Assembly (NCBI GenBank): GCA_032716605.1
Contig: CM064571.1
Location: 20,087,371 to 20,151,370, forward strand
Direction: 5' to 3'
Length of the DNA stretch: 64,000 bases
Origin: Paralithodes platypus
Lineage: Eukaryota; Arthropoda; Malacostraca; Decapoda; Lithodidae
This document shows positions 45,504-56,300 of the stretch, in pieces. The notes under the pieces were generated by a model. The model saw only the letters and a list, made by a program, of their open reading frames with translations. It made no database searches and was not told the origin of the DNA. Within the stretch, counting starts at the first letter, position 1. Each line of letters starts with the position of its first letter. The position numbers were made by a program, and so were the translations under genes.

Positions 45504-48500
45504 CTGTAGAAAGATATAGATATATAATCAGCTGCCTTGGCAAATAAAGAGACACATCAATAGAAAAACCAGTAAGTTAATGAATATGAAGAGATTTATA
45601 AAGGATGGAAGGAGATAAATTCTTTAATAAATATACTGAAATACAATTTTGCATGCACGATATTTGTATACAAAGAATTATTAAGGACACTGACTTGTTA
45701 GATGATTGGCATAGTTCATAGGCATGCACTAATGCAGAATTTAAGATAACAGCAGAAATTAAGATTAATCAGAAAATAATATATAATAAATGTTCTAGTT
45801 ACCCATTAAAGGATCATCCCTGTCTTCTTCTTCGAAAAGTTTTTTGTTCCAAGAAACATGGCAACGAGAAAAGAACTCTTTTTTGTCTACTTCTTCCCCT
45901 CTCTCGTAACCAGCCACGATGCCCATGTTGGGCTTCCAGATCTCCTCACACGGGAACAAGTTGGTTGACATCTTGGTGTCCACAAACTTAATACGGGGAT
46001 CATTCCACTGGAGTACGAGGTCAAGCTCTATCTCAGCAGTACCTTCTTCAGTTGTCATTTTGTCAATGCTCTTTATTTCTACTTTAAACTTAAGGTATCC
46101 TTTTTTGTCATTCCCATGATATGGACCCATTAGAATGTTGTAGTTAGCTTCTTTCTGAATTAATCTTTTTCTGCAATCCCTTTCATCACTGTCATCATTA
46201 GATTCCTTGATACTGTTGCAGCGCTGGCTCCGGAGTAGACAGACAGCGTCATCTGAGGAGAACTGAAGGATGTTACAGGAGGAGAGTGTTAGAGTTGTGT
46301 TGTGTTTGATGGAGTGCCAAAGATGACGACCCATGGGCCATGATCTCTTGGGCAGCCACATTTTTTCCTGGTGCAAGTTGGACTGAAGGACCCAATCCTC
46401 TCCCTCTCTGATGATTTTACTTGTCTCATCACCCTCCAAGAAGAACCCTCCGCCTTGTAATAACTTTAGACTGTACTTCCTGTCGTACTTCATCAGTTCA
46501 CCATAGACAGTGTAGGTAAGAGTTGTGGGCACTCTACACAGGCTGCAGTTCAGTTCACTGAGGCAGGGTCGCCATCCCATTGTCATATTCGTCAACAATA
46601 CAGGACATTTGGTCATCACTCCTTTACCTGTCATGTTCATGCCTCCCATCCACCACACATTCTTCCCCATCATGTCACAAGTTTGAGGCTGAATTCCCAC
46701 TTCATTCATCAGCACTTCCTTCAGATAAGGCAGTCGACCACCCAGGCTACGACACAGACGGAAAAAGTCATAGTGATTTAGTAATTGCTTGATGAGCAGA
46801 TCCTGGTACGACTGACTGCATGGATTCTCTTCAACTTCGATCATGGACTCAGGACCTTTCCCCTCCCAGTTTACATCTTTCATATCAATAGCGTTGTGCT
46901 CGTCGCCAACGTACTTGCAGTCGGGGTATGTGGGAGTGTCATTAAAGACCGAGACCAAAGCAACCATTCCAGTGAAGGAGTTGTGGAGTCCGTACATTGA
47001 GTGGCCAAGACACAGCAGCGGCTTTCCTTCCATAGGGGTAGCCATGCCAGAAATGCTCTCATTCTTGGTCGGGGAGAGAAAGTTTCCTCCGAGTGATGCC
47101 CACACCTGTAAATTATTCCGTAAAGCATTAGAATAATGTGTGGTAGCTTGGGATAGTTAGTTAAAATAGGACTTCAGAGGCTATCAACCCTATTGGATTA
47201 TTAAGCCAGCACACTGTGAGTCAAGAATCGCGTCAGGACTAGAGACCCTTTTCGAGAACTCCAGTCCGTTGATGCTTGGGATAGGTGTGTGAGTGTCTAA
47301 TAATGCTAACAATACTGAATTATGTCGGTAATTATTATATAATATAAAGATTCACTCTTTCTTTACAGTCTAGATCTTGACCACAGCCTCACCTCCTCAG
47401 TCTGGTTCTGCATGCCAAAACACAGCGGGTTCCACAGCTCGGCCTCCAGGGAATGGTTGAAGTAGTACCTCGTGTGTTCGTCCTCCACCCACAGCATTAG
47501 GTGATTGTCCAGTCCTGAAACATCATAATAACACCATAATGATAAAATAATAACCACTATAACACCATACTAACACCATAATTACACAATTATAGAACAA
47601 TAGCACCATAATAACCACATTAACAGGCCTAATAACACCATAATAATATCATAATAACATTTCGGTAACACAATAATAACCACAATAACACCACAATAAA
47701 CACCGTAATAACACTGGGTGAGGGCTGGTCCTATCCACAGTGAGGTTTGGCATCCTCTACCCAATCTTAGCCGTTTCTGTCTGTCTCTTTTACTGTCCTA
47801 CTTTTCCTTCTGGGGGCAGGGGGCTAGGAATCCTCCTCCCCTTGTAAAATTCTCCTACCCATCGAGACAGAAAAAGGGGCGAGGGAACGCGAAAGTGGTC
47901 CGGACCCTGAGAATTAGAACCCTTGAAATTTCATTCGTATGGAACTTAAATTTTTCAAGCTGCCAGAAAACAATTGCTCGTAAAAATTGACGGAAAAATC
48001 GATGACCGCCTAAATTACTGACCAGCCGCCATAGAGATGTGAGGGTAGGAGAAGGTCAGGATGGTTGCCGGGGTGACAGGCTGGGTCATCTCAGGTCGGA
48101 CCAGGGCACAGGCACTCTGGATGGTGGTGGTGGTGGTGTTAGGGTCACTCATGAGGGGCAGGCATAGGTTAGCTCGGTGGTCTTCTAAGGCTCCCGCGGT
48201 CAAACAATGCCCTAGAGAAACAAATACAAAAGATAAGTTATACCCTATTCCAAGTATGTAGGCCAAAATTCACAGAAAAGTTAGTTCAAGTAGGGCTTCA
48301 GAGGCTACCAACCCTTCAGGATTATTAAGCCAGAACACTGTAAGTCAAGAATAGCGTCAGGATTGGAGTCCCCTTTCGAGAACTCCAGCCTTAACATTAA
48401 CCTCTATAACTCACAAGCGACTATAGTAATTGAGTTAATATTTCTACCATTTGGGAAGGGTCCGCCAGGGAATAGGTGTGGAAATTTACAGCCCATATAC

Positions 48501-49092
48501 TCTATCCCTTTTTTAGCTGTACAGTTAGCTTAGTTTAGGTATGGATAGGTTAAGTTAGCTTAGGTTAGGCATGGCTAAGTTGTTAGTTTAATTTAGCTTT
48601 TGATAGGTTAAGATGGATTGGTTAAGTTAGTTTAGGTTAAGTATGGTTAGGTTAAGTTTAAGGTTTAGGTTAGGTTAAGATTTTAAGACGTTCGGCCCAT
48701 TAGTTTGGCGATGTTAAGACTTTACACCCCATTGCTTTGTCAATATTAAGATCTTTCGTGCCATTTACGTGTCGATTTTTTCCTGGCGAGCGATAGCTAA
48801 CCTGTTATTTTAATAGTAATCGGCCTTCGGCCACAATATTTTTCTACCGAAAAATGTACAAACATATCTTGAGGGTGGGTCTAAGAGATGTTTTTTACAG
48901 CTTGATGGAGGTCTAGGGAGGAAACTAAAAAATATTTAAAAAATCCAATCACTAAGGAAATAAACAAGTCCCATCTCCCCTTACACTGGTTGAGAGCTAC
49001 TGGTTGAAATATGTGTATGGCCTACCTGGAGTGAAAGCAGCAGCAAGGAGGAGTAAGAGCAGAGGTGGGCAGTAGCCAACAGACCCCTCCAT
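44764..49092 (-). CDS. lectin/LDLa-headed Cys-loop ligand-gated ion channel, gene 1 (806 aa)
   Basis: Five exons: 49092-49026, 48211-48023, 47514-47393, 47105-45803, 45503-44764. All junctions are GT-AG, phases 1,1,0,1; total 2421 nt = 806 codons plus TAA. Residues 1-22 are a signal peptide (LLLLLLAAAF core). About 30-190 resembles a pentraxin/laminin-G jelly roll (SFTGMVALVSVFNDTP). 222-318 is cysteine-rich and C-type-lectin-like (LCRSLGGRLPYL, WWMGG, NCSLC). 403-437 is an LDLa module ending SDERDC. From ~440 comes a neurotransmitter-gated channel ligand-binding domain (WNDPRIKF, FPCEEIWKP). The Cys-loop Cys583/Cys597 has exactly 13 residues between, containing YPFGSYK. M1-M3 are near 664-684, 692-707 and 718-742, M4 near 785-803, with a short M3-M4 loop. 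M2 begins FNERIMVSLTSMLVL with Glu at -1', as in cation-selective members. It pairs head-to-head with gene 2. Expected: plasma-membrane pentameric channel; ligand unknown. Confidence 0.88.
45504..45802. other. gene 1 intron 4
   Basis: 299 bp, AT-rich, no repeat recognised. Confidence 0.8.
45803..47105 (-). CDS. gene 1 exon 4 (lectin-like, LDLa, start of channel ligand-binding domain)
   Basis: 1303 nt, identical in length to gene 2 exon 5; carries the near-identical conversion tract at about 46180-46770. Confidence 0.92.
47163..47270 (-). repeat. Rep-H copy in gene 1 intron 3
   Basis: Reverse complement of GAGTTCTCGAAAAGGGTCTC ... CTTGACTCACAGTGTGCTGG. Confidence 0.87.
47393..47514 (-). CDS. 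gene 1 exon 3
   Basis: 122 nt, same length as gene 2 exon 4; encodes WVEDEHTRYYFNHSLEAELW of the pentraxin-like domain. Confidence 0.88.
47520..47720. repeat. (TAACACCATAA)n-type degenerate repeat in gene 1 intron 2
   Basis: Recurrent AATAACACCATAAT-like units of 9-14 bp. Confidence 0.85.
47803..47928 (+). repeat. Rep-E copy in gene 1 intron 2
   Basis: GGGGGCAGGGGGCTAGGAAT ... CTTGTAAAATTCTCC ... GGGAACGCGAAAGTGGTC, as at 12940; a MITE-I end fragment follows (47955-48005). Confidence 0.7.
48023..48211 (-). CDS. gene 1 exon 2
   Basis: 189 nt. Contains ALEDHRANLC and CALVRPEMTQPV; corresponds to exons 2 and 3 of gene 2 together. Acceptor TTTCTCTAG, donor GTCAGT. Confidence 0.85.
48287..48395 (-). 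repeat. Rep-H copy in gene 1 intron 1
   Basis: Reverse complement of the Rep-H consensus, including AATAATCCTGAAGGGTTGGT. Confidence 0.87.
48520..48680. repeat. TTAGGTTAAG-type degenerate tandem repeat
   Basis: Irregular GGTTAGGTTAAGTTAG-like units in gene 1 intron 1. Confidence 0.75.
48674..48983 (+). mobile_element. MITE-A copy in gene 1 intron 1, 5' truncated
   Basis: TTTTAAGACGTTCGGCCCAT ... TCGGCCTTCGGCC ... CATCTCCCCTTA. Confidence 0.88.
49026..49092 (-). CDS. gene 1 exon 1 (signal peptide)
   Basis: MEGSVGYCPPLLLLLLAAAF then TP; donor GTAGGC, phase 1. The start is chosen because it is the ATG that gives the leader. Confidence 0.8.
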
Positions 49093-49165
49093 GGCTGATG
49101 CTGTCCGTACGCTGTCTGCCACCACACTGAGTCAACTTACGCCATACCTGCAACGCCGCAGTCAC

Positions 49166-49526
49166 CTAAGGAGAGGCAGACCGTTTTTCTGGACCCCCTT
49201 CTCCCTAATGTTTAGCCCCACTAGTTTTGAAATTATAAGACGTTCGGCCCATTAGTTTGGCGATTTTAAGACCTTTCGCCCCATTTCGTTGTCAATTTTA
49301 AGACCTTTCGTGCCATTTAGGTGTCGATTATTTCCTGGCGAGCAATAGCGAGCCTGCAATTTTAAGAGGAATCGGCCTATGGCCGGGAAATTTTTCTACC
49401 GAAAAAATTACAAATTTATCTTGAAGGGGGGTGTTTTTCTAAGCTTGATGGAGGTCTAGGGAGGAAACTAAAAAAAATATGAATAAATGAATTAATAGAC
49501 CAAACAAACGGTCTGCCTCCCCTTAA
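49166..49526 (+). mobile_element. MITE-A copy 74 bp upstream of gene 1 start
   Basis: CTAAGGAGAGGCAGACCG start and CGGTCTGCCTCCCC TTAA end (49523-49526). It lies in the presumed promoter/5' UTR region of gene 1. Confidence 0.9.
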
Positions 49527-49638
49527 GAGGAACTGGCATTCGGCCGGAACATTTTTCTATCGAAAAATGTACACATTTATCTTAAAGGAGGGTCTTGGGC
49601 GGGTGTTTTTTAAGCTTGTTGGAGGTCTAGGGAGGTCC
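49527..49638 (+). mobile_element. MITE-A 3' fragment
   Basis: GAGGAACTGGCATTCGGCCG G ... GGAGGTCTAGGGAGG; cut by the next MITE-B. Confidence 0.8.
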
Positions 49639-49840
49639 CTTTCACGATGACGTATTGTATTGCACCCTCTTAGTAAAAGATTGTATTCAGCTTAGGAAGG
49701 ATGTGTGGGAGTCAGAGGGTTAACTGAGATAAATTTTTACCCATTTGATTCCTATAGAGTCTTCCGAACCTGAGTAAAATCGTGTAATGTACGCCAAAAT
49801 AGACTGCTTATAACGTGCCATAATCCTAAAGGGGTTAACC
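49639..49840 (+). mobile_element. MITE-B copy
   Basis: TTTCACGATGACGTATTGTA ... GCTTAGGAAGGATGTGTGGG ... CCATAATCCTAAAGGGGTTA A. Confidence 0.85.
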
Positions 49841-50016
49841 AGAGTACAACAATACATATATAAATAAATACATAAACAAAGTATAAGAATTCCTGGACAA
49901 TTTTTTTTTTTTTTTTTTTTTCGTTATCCAATTATAACTATCTGGAATGATTTTCAACTTGCTTTTCAATAAATACTATCAGCAGTTTTGTAGTTGATGT
50001 GTGGAAAAACTGTGTT

Positions 50017-50165
50017 GGTGGTGTAATCCATGGGCTAGATGCTTACAGTATGTTCTGGGTATGGTGTCCCGAGCTCGAATCCCGGGAGGATCATATGCTT
50101 TTATTAGTGTATTCTAGTGCATTGAGGTTTGTAATGGAGGATTAATGTTAGGAACGGGGTGTTCC
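50017..50165 (+). mobile_element. SINE-C copy
   Basis: TTGGTGGTGTAATCCATGGG, CGAGCTCGAATCCCGGGAGG, ATCATATGCTTTTATTAGTG, ending GGGGTGTTCC; broken at its TTAA end by the next element. Confidence 0.85.
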
Positions 50166-50399
50166 TTAACCCTCTCTGACATATGACGCGATTTTGAGCC
50201 GATTAGGGATACTTTAAAGCTTTGTTACCATCAGGGGTATTTAGAAACCTTTAGTTTATTTACTTCAACCTCTGCAGTTGTCTTTGAGTTAGCTGTGGGC
50301 AGAAAACTAATTTTGGAGAGGTAATTATAAGAGTGAGAGAACTCTATTTCTTATTACTAATCTGGCAACCTCTGCGTCACAAATGCGTGAAAGGGTTAA
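50166..50399 (+). mobile_element. TTAA-bounded fold-back element (MITE-B-related)
   Basis: TTAACCCTCTCTGACATATG ... AAATGCGTGAAAGGGTTAA; 234 bp. Confidence 0.8.
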
Positions 50400-50516
50400 T
50401 TTATGAATTTATTTCCTCGAGATATACTTCCATAATTAGAAATAGTTTAGGTTCACAAATATCTATGAGTGAGTGAGTGAGTGGGCTGGAGACTACTATA
50501 ATTATGACTAGTATTC

Positions 50517-50903
50517 TTAAGGGAGCCCACCTCGCTTTTTGTTTTCTCTTTCCCTCCCTCTCTCTTTGGCTTATATCCATTCGGCCCCATTCAACCTACT
50601 GTTTTAAGACGTTTACCCCCGTCCAGGTGTCAATATTTGCCTGGCGAGTGGTAGCGAGTCAGCATATATATATTTTTGTTTTGACAGCAAGGTAAATTTG
50701 TAAATTTTTCGATAGAAAAGTGTCTCCGGCGAAACCGGATTTCTCCATACAATGCTGGCTCGCTTTCGCTCGCCAGGAAGAAATCGACACCTGGATGGGG
50801 ATAAACGTCTTAAAACAGTTGGCTGAATGGGGCCGAATGAATACAAGCCAGGGAAAGAGAGAAAAGGAGAGAAAAATGAAAAAAGCCGGTGACCCCCCCT
50901 TAA
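50517..50903 (-). mobile_element. MITE-D copy
   Basis: TTAAGGGAGCCCACCTCGC ... both fold-back arms ... CCCCCCTTAA; the direction is opposite to the copies at 35111 and 51594 judged by the GCTTGCTGTCAAAACA block. Confidence 0.92.
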
Positions 50904-51060
50904 TAATCTATTTCCCTTCGCAGAGCCTGGCACCGAACGAATATTGTGGGAATGAGCGTTGTTTATAGAGATTAGACGGCTTACCACTCCCATTTCCGAA
51001 GCTAGCGTCATTTTTCAAGCTATTTCGTCCATTAACGGAGCTGCGAAGGGAATGTTTTTT

Positions 51061-51416
51061 TTAAGGGGACCGACCTGCTTTTTTCTCTCTGGGTTTTATC
51101 CATTCGACCCCATTTAGCCTACTGTTTTAAGACGTTTCTCCCCATCCAGGTACCGATTTGTTCCTGACGAGCGATAGCGAGCCATCATTGTATGGAGAAA
51201 TCCGGCTTCGCCGGAGAAATTTTTCTACCGAAAAATGTAAAAATCTAAAACATAATCCAAAATATGCTGGCTCGCTATCGCTCGCCAGGTGTAAATCGAC
51301 ACCTGGATGAGGATAAACGTCTTAAAACAGTAGGCTGAATGGGGTCGAATGGCTACTACCCATAAAAAAAAAAAAAAAAAAAAAAGGAACGAAAAAGAGC
51401 AGGGTACTTCCCTTAA
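51061..51416 (+). mobile_element. MITE-D copy
   Basis: TTAAGGGGACCGACCTGC ... GGCTTCGCCGG ... CCCTTAA. Right arm includes a poly(A) run. Confidence 0.92.
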
Positions 51417-51593
51417 GAATACCACCCAATTTGGCATCCACGTGTCCCTTCGACCCGTTCCCACACACAAACACACCAATTATCCCGATCACTTAAAACA
51501 CTTATGCATATTCAGAGTAGGAAGGACTATATTCGCTAAACGCTCTACAGTATATATACCCCGTTCCCGTTACACTCCTTTGGTATACGGTAT

Positions 51594-51987
51594 ATAAGGG
51601 GGTCACCGGCTCTATTGTTTTGCTCATTCTCTCCTTTTCTCTCTCTCCCTGGCTTGTATCCATTCGGCCCCATTCAGCCAACTGTTTTAAGAAGTTTATC
51701 CTCATCCAGGTGTCGATTTCTTCTTGGAGAGCCAAAGCCAGCATTGTATGGAGAAATCCGGCTTCGCCGGAGACATTATTCTATCGAAAAATTTACAAAT
51801 TTAGCTTGCTGTCAAAACAAAAATAAATATATAGCCTATGCTGGATCGCTACCGCTCACCAGGAAAATATTGACACCTGGATGGGGGTAAACGTCTTAAA
51901 ACAGTAGGCTGAATGGGGCCGAATGGATACAAGCCAAAGAGAGAGGGAGAGAAAGAGGAAAAAAAAAAGCGAGGTGGGCTCCCTTAA
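51594..51987 (+). mobile_element. MITE-D copy
   Basis: Left end ATAAGGGGGTCACCGGC (TTAA mutated), right end GGTGGGCTCCCTTAA. Close to the 35111 copy. Confidence 0.92.
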
Positions 51988-52084
51988 ATAATGCTATCTT
52001 CGTTGTTATTAGCAGAAATGTATACGGCTAAAGCTATTATGTGTCTTTATGTAGTTATGTCAATTGTTGTTGCATGGGTCGACG

Positions 52085-52815
52085 CTATTTACATATCTTT
52101 TCTCCTATGGCTAATGTGTGAGGGAATATGTAGGTGTTATGTAAGTTGTTATGTAGGGGAATATGTGAGGTAATATGTAAGGGAATATGTTATGTAGGGG
52201 AATATGTAGGGTAATATGTGAGGTAATATGTAGGGTAATATGTGAGGGAACATGTAGGGGAATATGTGAGGTAATATGTAAGGGAATATGTTATGTAGGG
52301 GAATGTGTAGGGTAATATGTGAGGTAATATGTAGGGTAATATGTGAGGGAACATGTAGGGAATATGTGAGTTAATATGTAAGGGAATATGTTATGTAGGG
52401 GAATATGTAGGGTAATATGTGAGGTACTATGTAGGGTAATATGTGAGGGAACATGTAGGGTAATATGTGAAGTACTATGTAGGGTAATATGTGAGGGAAC
52501 ATGTAGGGTAATATGTGAGGTACTATGTAGGGTAATATGTGAGGTAATATGTAGGGTAATATGTGAGGTTATATGTGAGGTATTTTGTTAGGTATTATGT
52601 TAGATAATATGTAAGGTACTATGTGAGGTAATATGTAAGGTAATATGTGAGGTAATATGTAAGGTAATATGTGAGGTCAAATGTAAGGTAATATGTAGGG
52701 TAACATGTAAGGTAATATGTGATGTATTGTGCAAGGTATTATGTAAGGTAATATGTGAGGGAATATGTAAGGCATTATGTGAGGTAAATATGTAAGGTAA
52801 TATATAATTGAAACA
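52085..52815. repeat. 12-13-bp minisatellite (GTAATATGTGAG)
   Basis: About 700 bp of GTAATATGTRAG/GGGAATATGTAG units with larger ~85-bp higher-order repeats at 52160-52400. Confidence 0.95.
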
Positions 52816-52878
52816 GCTTGTAACCTTTGGGTACTCTGCAGAACAAGTACTCCTTGATTAAGGGCTTCCTGTGTTATG

Positions 52879-53065
52879 GGTTAAATGAGGGGGGGGGGTG
52901 CTTTTTCAGGACCCCCTTCTCCTTCATGTTTAGCCCCGTTAGTTTGACATTTTAAGACGTTTACCACATTAGTTTGTCGATTTTAAGATCTTTCGTCCCA
53001 TTTCATTGTCAATTTGAAAACCTGTCGTGCCATTTATCTCGAAAAGGGGTCTTGGGGTACTTTTG
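52879..53065 (+). mobile_element. MITE-A copy with internal deletion
   Basis: GGACCCCCTTCTCCTTCATG ... TTTCATTGTCAATTTGAAAA, then jumps to TCTCGAAAAGGGGTCTTGG. Confidence 0.82.
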
Positions 53066-53084
53066 TTTATCACAACAGAAAACA

Positions 53085-53190
53085 ATGAACACACAAAAAC
53101 CAAATACAAATTCACACACATCTAGGTCATCCAGGAGAAGACCCAGAGACCAGGGTCACCAAGGTCCCTCCAGCACTTCCTCTAGATAGT
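53085..53190 (+). repeat. Rep-K copy
   Basis: CAGGAGAAGACCCAGAGACC AGGGTCACCAAGGTC as at 17830. Confidence 0.78.
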
Positions 53191-53497
53191 AACCTTAAGT
53201 ATTCAACATGGCGGCGTTCCTGGATGCGTCAATTAATTTCTTTACCCTGGCTGTAATGGCGTGTGCATATTCATCTGTATATTAATCTATAGTCTATTTA
53301 TGTCACGGTTATTATCTTTGTTCTGGGAGGCGTTAGGCAGGAATAACTTACCCCGTCAGTAATGTACACTCTTGAACATTAATCGTGATCGCACATTTTC
53401 GAAGCTATGCCGAGCTGAATCGAATCTTCTCATCCCCGACCCAAGCTTTAAAAAAAAAAAAAATACAAAAAATAAATGTAGAAAGAAACTAAGCAAA

Positions 53498-53522
53498 TAT
53501 ATATATATATATATATATACTG

Positions 53523-53562
<40 letters not shown>

Positions 53563-53570
53563 TTTTAAAG
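53498..53570. repeat. (TA)n and poly(T)
   Basis: TA run with ATACTGTATAT interruption, then a T run. Confidence 0.95.
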
Positions 53571-53667
53571 CATGCAGGGGGTCTGTGGAGGCGAGAGGGG
53601 AGGGGGTGTTACGTTAAGGTGTCAAACTACAAAACAAAATGCCTCCAAACTTTGGTCAAACCCCTCA

Positions 53668-53884
53668 TTAACCCTTTGAAGAATATGACGCCTTTTGAAC
53701 AATTCATTCTGGCTGTCAATAGACGATTGTATACAGCGTAGGAAGGATCTGTGGGAATTAGAAGGGGAAAGACTATCTCAATTACCCCTCTGACTTCCAC
53801 ATCCCATTCCTAATCTGTATAAAATCGTCTAATAACAGCCAGGAAATAGAAAAGAAATGCGTAATCGGATCTTGAAAGGGTTAA
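53668..53884 (+). mobile_element. MITE-B copy bounded by TTAA
   Basis: TTAACCCTTTGAAGAATATG ACGCC ... AAATCGTCTAATAACAGCCA ... TCTTGAAAGGGTTAA. Confidence 0.93.
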
Positions 53885-53939
53885 TATTTACGCAAAAAAA
53901 AAAAACCGTAACAAACACACAAACGTCGGGAGGACTAGG

Positions 53940-54052
53940 GTTACGGGGAGGTTTTTGTTTTTCTCGGACCCCCTTCTAAGTCGCGTTTAACCCCATTCGT
54001 TTTGAGATTTTTGAGAAGTTCGCCCCATTAGTTTGGCGATGTTAAGACCTGT
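53940..54052 (+). mobile_element. MITE-A 5' fragment
   Basis: GGACCCCCTTCTAAGTCGCG ... CCCCATTAGTTTGGCGATGT TAAGACC. Confidence 0.8.
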
Positions 54053-54082
54053 CATGGTTGAATTACGAAGGTACTTTCTTAT

Positions 54083-54218
54083 TCAGTGGTTAACTCATCT
54101 GATTAGTCAACTGATTAGTCAACTGATTAGTCAACTGATTAGTCAACTGATTAGTCAACTGATTAGTCAACTGGTTAGTCAACTGATTAGTCAACTGATT
54201 AGTCAACTGATTAGTAAA
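54083..54218. repeat. 12-bp tandem repeat TGATTAGTCAAC
   Basis: About 11 units. The unexpanded counterpart (one unit) is at 31391-31410 in the related repeat. Confidence 0.95.
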
Positions 54219-54590
54219 TTAAGGGGGGATGGTCCACTTTTTGGCCGATTTTTGCATGTATTCATTATTTTTCTAGTTTCCTCCCTAGACATCAATCAAA
54301 TTAAAAAAAAACACACATCCATTAGATCCCCTTCTAGATTAATTTGCAAATTTTTCGGTAGAAAAATTTCCCGGCCCAAGGCCGGTTCTTCCAACATTAC
54401 AGGCTCACTATCGTTCGCCAGGGAAAAAATCGACACCTAAATAGCACGAAAGGTCTAAATATTGACGAAGAAATGGGGCGAAAGGTCTTAAAATCGACTA
54501 ACTAATGGGGCAACATCTTAACATCTGAAAACTAATGGGGCTAAACATGAGGGAGAAAGTGGTCCAGAAAACCGGCCCATCCCCCCTTAA
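54219..54590 (-). mobile_element. MITE-A copy bounded by TTAA
   Basis: TTAAGGGGGGATGGTCC ... CCCCCCTTAA; inserted inside the interspersed repeat shared with 31363-31525. Confidence 0.93.
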
Positions 54591-54707
54591 ACCACGCTCG
54601 CAATGCATTCATACTATTTTACTTGCAAGCCTAAGATCACAACGAGGAACAGAACTTATTTGGGCAACTGTACATGATATTGATTATTTCTCCTACACTC
54701 AGGGGCG

Positions 54708-54709
<2 letters not shown>

Positions 54710-54773
<64 letters not shown>

Positions 54774-54935
54774 AGTAGATGTAAAGGAGAGAAGAGGTGA
54801 GAAGTAGAGAGAGAGCGAGAGTAGAGAGTAGATGGAAAGGAGAGAAGAGGTGAGAGGTGGAGATAGTAAATAGGGTGGATAGGATAAAGTAAGTGAGTGG
54901 GGAGAAAGTAGATTAGATGGAAAGGAAAGAAGATA

Positions 54936-54975
<40 letters not shown>
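54710..54975. repeat. (GA)n and purine-rich repeat
   Basis: GA runs at 54711-54767 and 54940-54973 with duplicated AGATGTAAAGGAGAGAAGAG units between. Confidence 0.93.
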
Positions 54976-55676
54976 AATAGGGTCGATAGGATAGAGTAAG
55001 TGAAGAAGGAAGAGTGTAAAGGGAAGAGGAGGTGAGGATAAAATAGTGTTTAGGCAATAGGAAAAGATGACAGAGGTAAAAAGAGTGCTGAGTATTTTCC
55101 TTAATTCGAATAGTTAAAATGGGGAAAGACAAGTATAGGAGAAATATAAACTAGGAAGATAAGAGGAAGCTGAGTATATCCCATAATTATAATAGTTAAA
55201 GTAAGAATAAATAGGTATATAGGAAAGAGAAAATAAAGTGAATAGTACAGAGTAAGTGGGGAGGAAGGAGAAGAAGCAGACGAAGAAATTGATTAGAAAT
55301 GTAAGGAAACAGAAAATGGGGTGAATCGTACAGGGCAAGTGGGTAGGTAAGAAGAAGGAGAAGAAGACGAAGGATACTAAGTTGGAGAGAAATAATAAGG
55401 TGACTAAAACAGCGAAAATGAAGAAGAGAAAAAAGAAAAATGTAGGAGAGAATAAATTAGGTGACTAGCACAAGAAGAAAAGAGATAAGTCGGTGAGAAA
55501 AAGAAGGTGACTAGAACAGAGAAGAAGAAGAAGCAAGATAAATAAATAAGACAAAGCAAATGTGAAGAGAAGAAGAAGAAGAAGAAGAGGGGAAAAGCAT
55601 TGTAACCCGAGAGGACTAGGACTTCGAGGAGACGAACGGTGCCAGAGTGGAGTTAGACACCGGCAAGTGAGCAGTC
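54976..55676. other. purine-rich 5' region of gene 2
   Basis: GAAGAA-rich DNA up to the start codon. It likely contains the promoter and 5' UTR of gene 2, but no TATA box can be singled out. Confidence 0.4.
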
Positions 55677-55755
55677 ATGTGGTCGGGGTCGGGGTCGCGG
55701 TGGTGGTGGTGGGGGTCAGTCGCTGCTTTGGTCGTACTAGGGCACACTTCACCAG
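55677..55755 (+). CDS. gene 2 exon 1 (signal peptide)
   Basis: MWSGSGSRWWWWGSVAALVV then LGHTSP; donor GTAACA, phase 1. Confidence 0.8.
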
Positions 55756-56263
55756 GTAACATAATGCGTTTTTTTTCACACTTATACATCCTTAGTTAGT
55801 GGCCTATAATTGGGTAGAACACCTGTAATTACACTAGCACCTGTTCCCTTAATTGGAGTAGTTGAAATAGGGAATGATAGGGATATATAAGAGTGATAAA
55901 ATGGCGTTTTCAGGTCAGGTCAGGTGAAGGTATTGAGGGATAAGCCTTTACAACGGCACCTAGTATCTACATTCTACTTTTCCTATTTTTCTGAAGAGTG
56001 TAGAGAGGGGAGTAGGGGTGTTGGAGAGAGAGATGAAGCTGTTGGATTGGCTTTGTTATGTTTTCACTTCATGTTCTCCTTCTTCCGGTGGCAGGTGAAG
56101 GAGGAGGCATGCCCGCGTTAGCCTTTGAGGACCACCGGGCCAGACTCTGCATCAAGGAAGATATCATCAAACGCATCGATCAACAACAAGGAGAACAACA
56201 ACAACAACAAGGAGAAAAACCAGAAGAAGAAGAAGAAGAAGAACAAGGAGGAGAACCAGAACC

Positions 56264-56300
<37 letters not shown>

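Noticed and set aside
46843..47136. Plus-strand frames opposite gene 1 exon 4
   Set aside because: Shadows of the receptor exon; no independent support.
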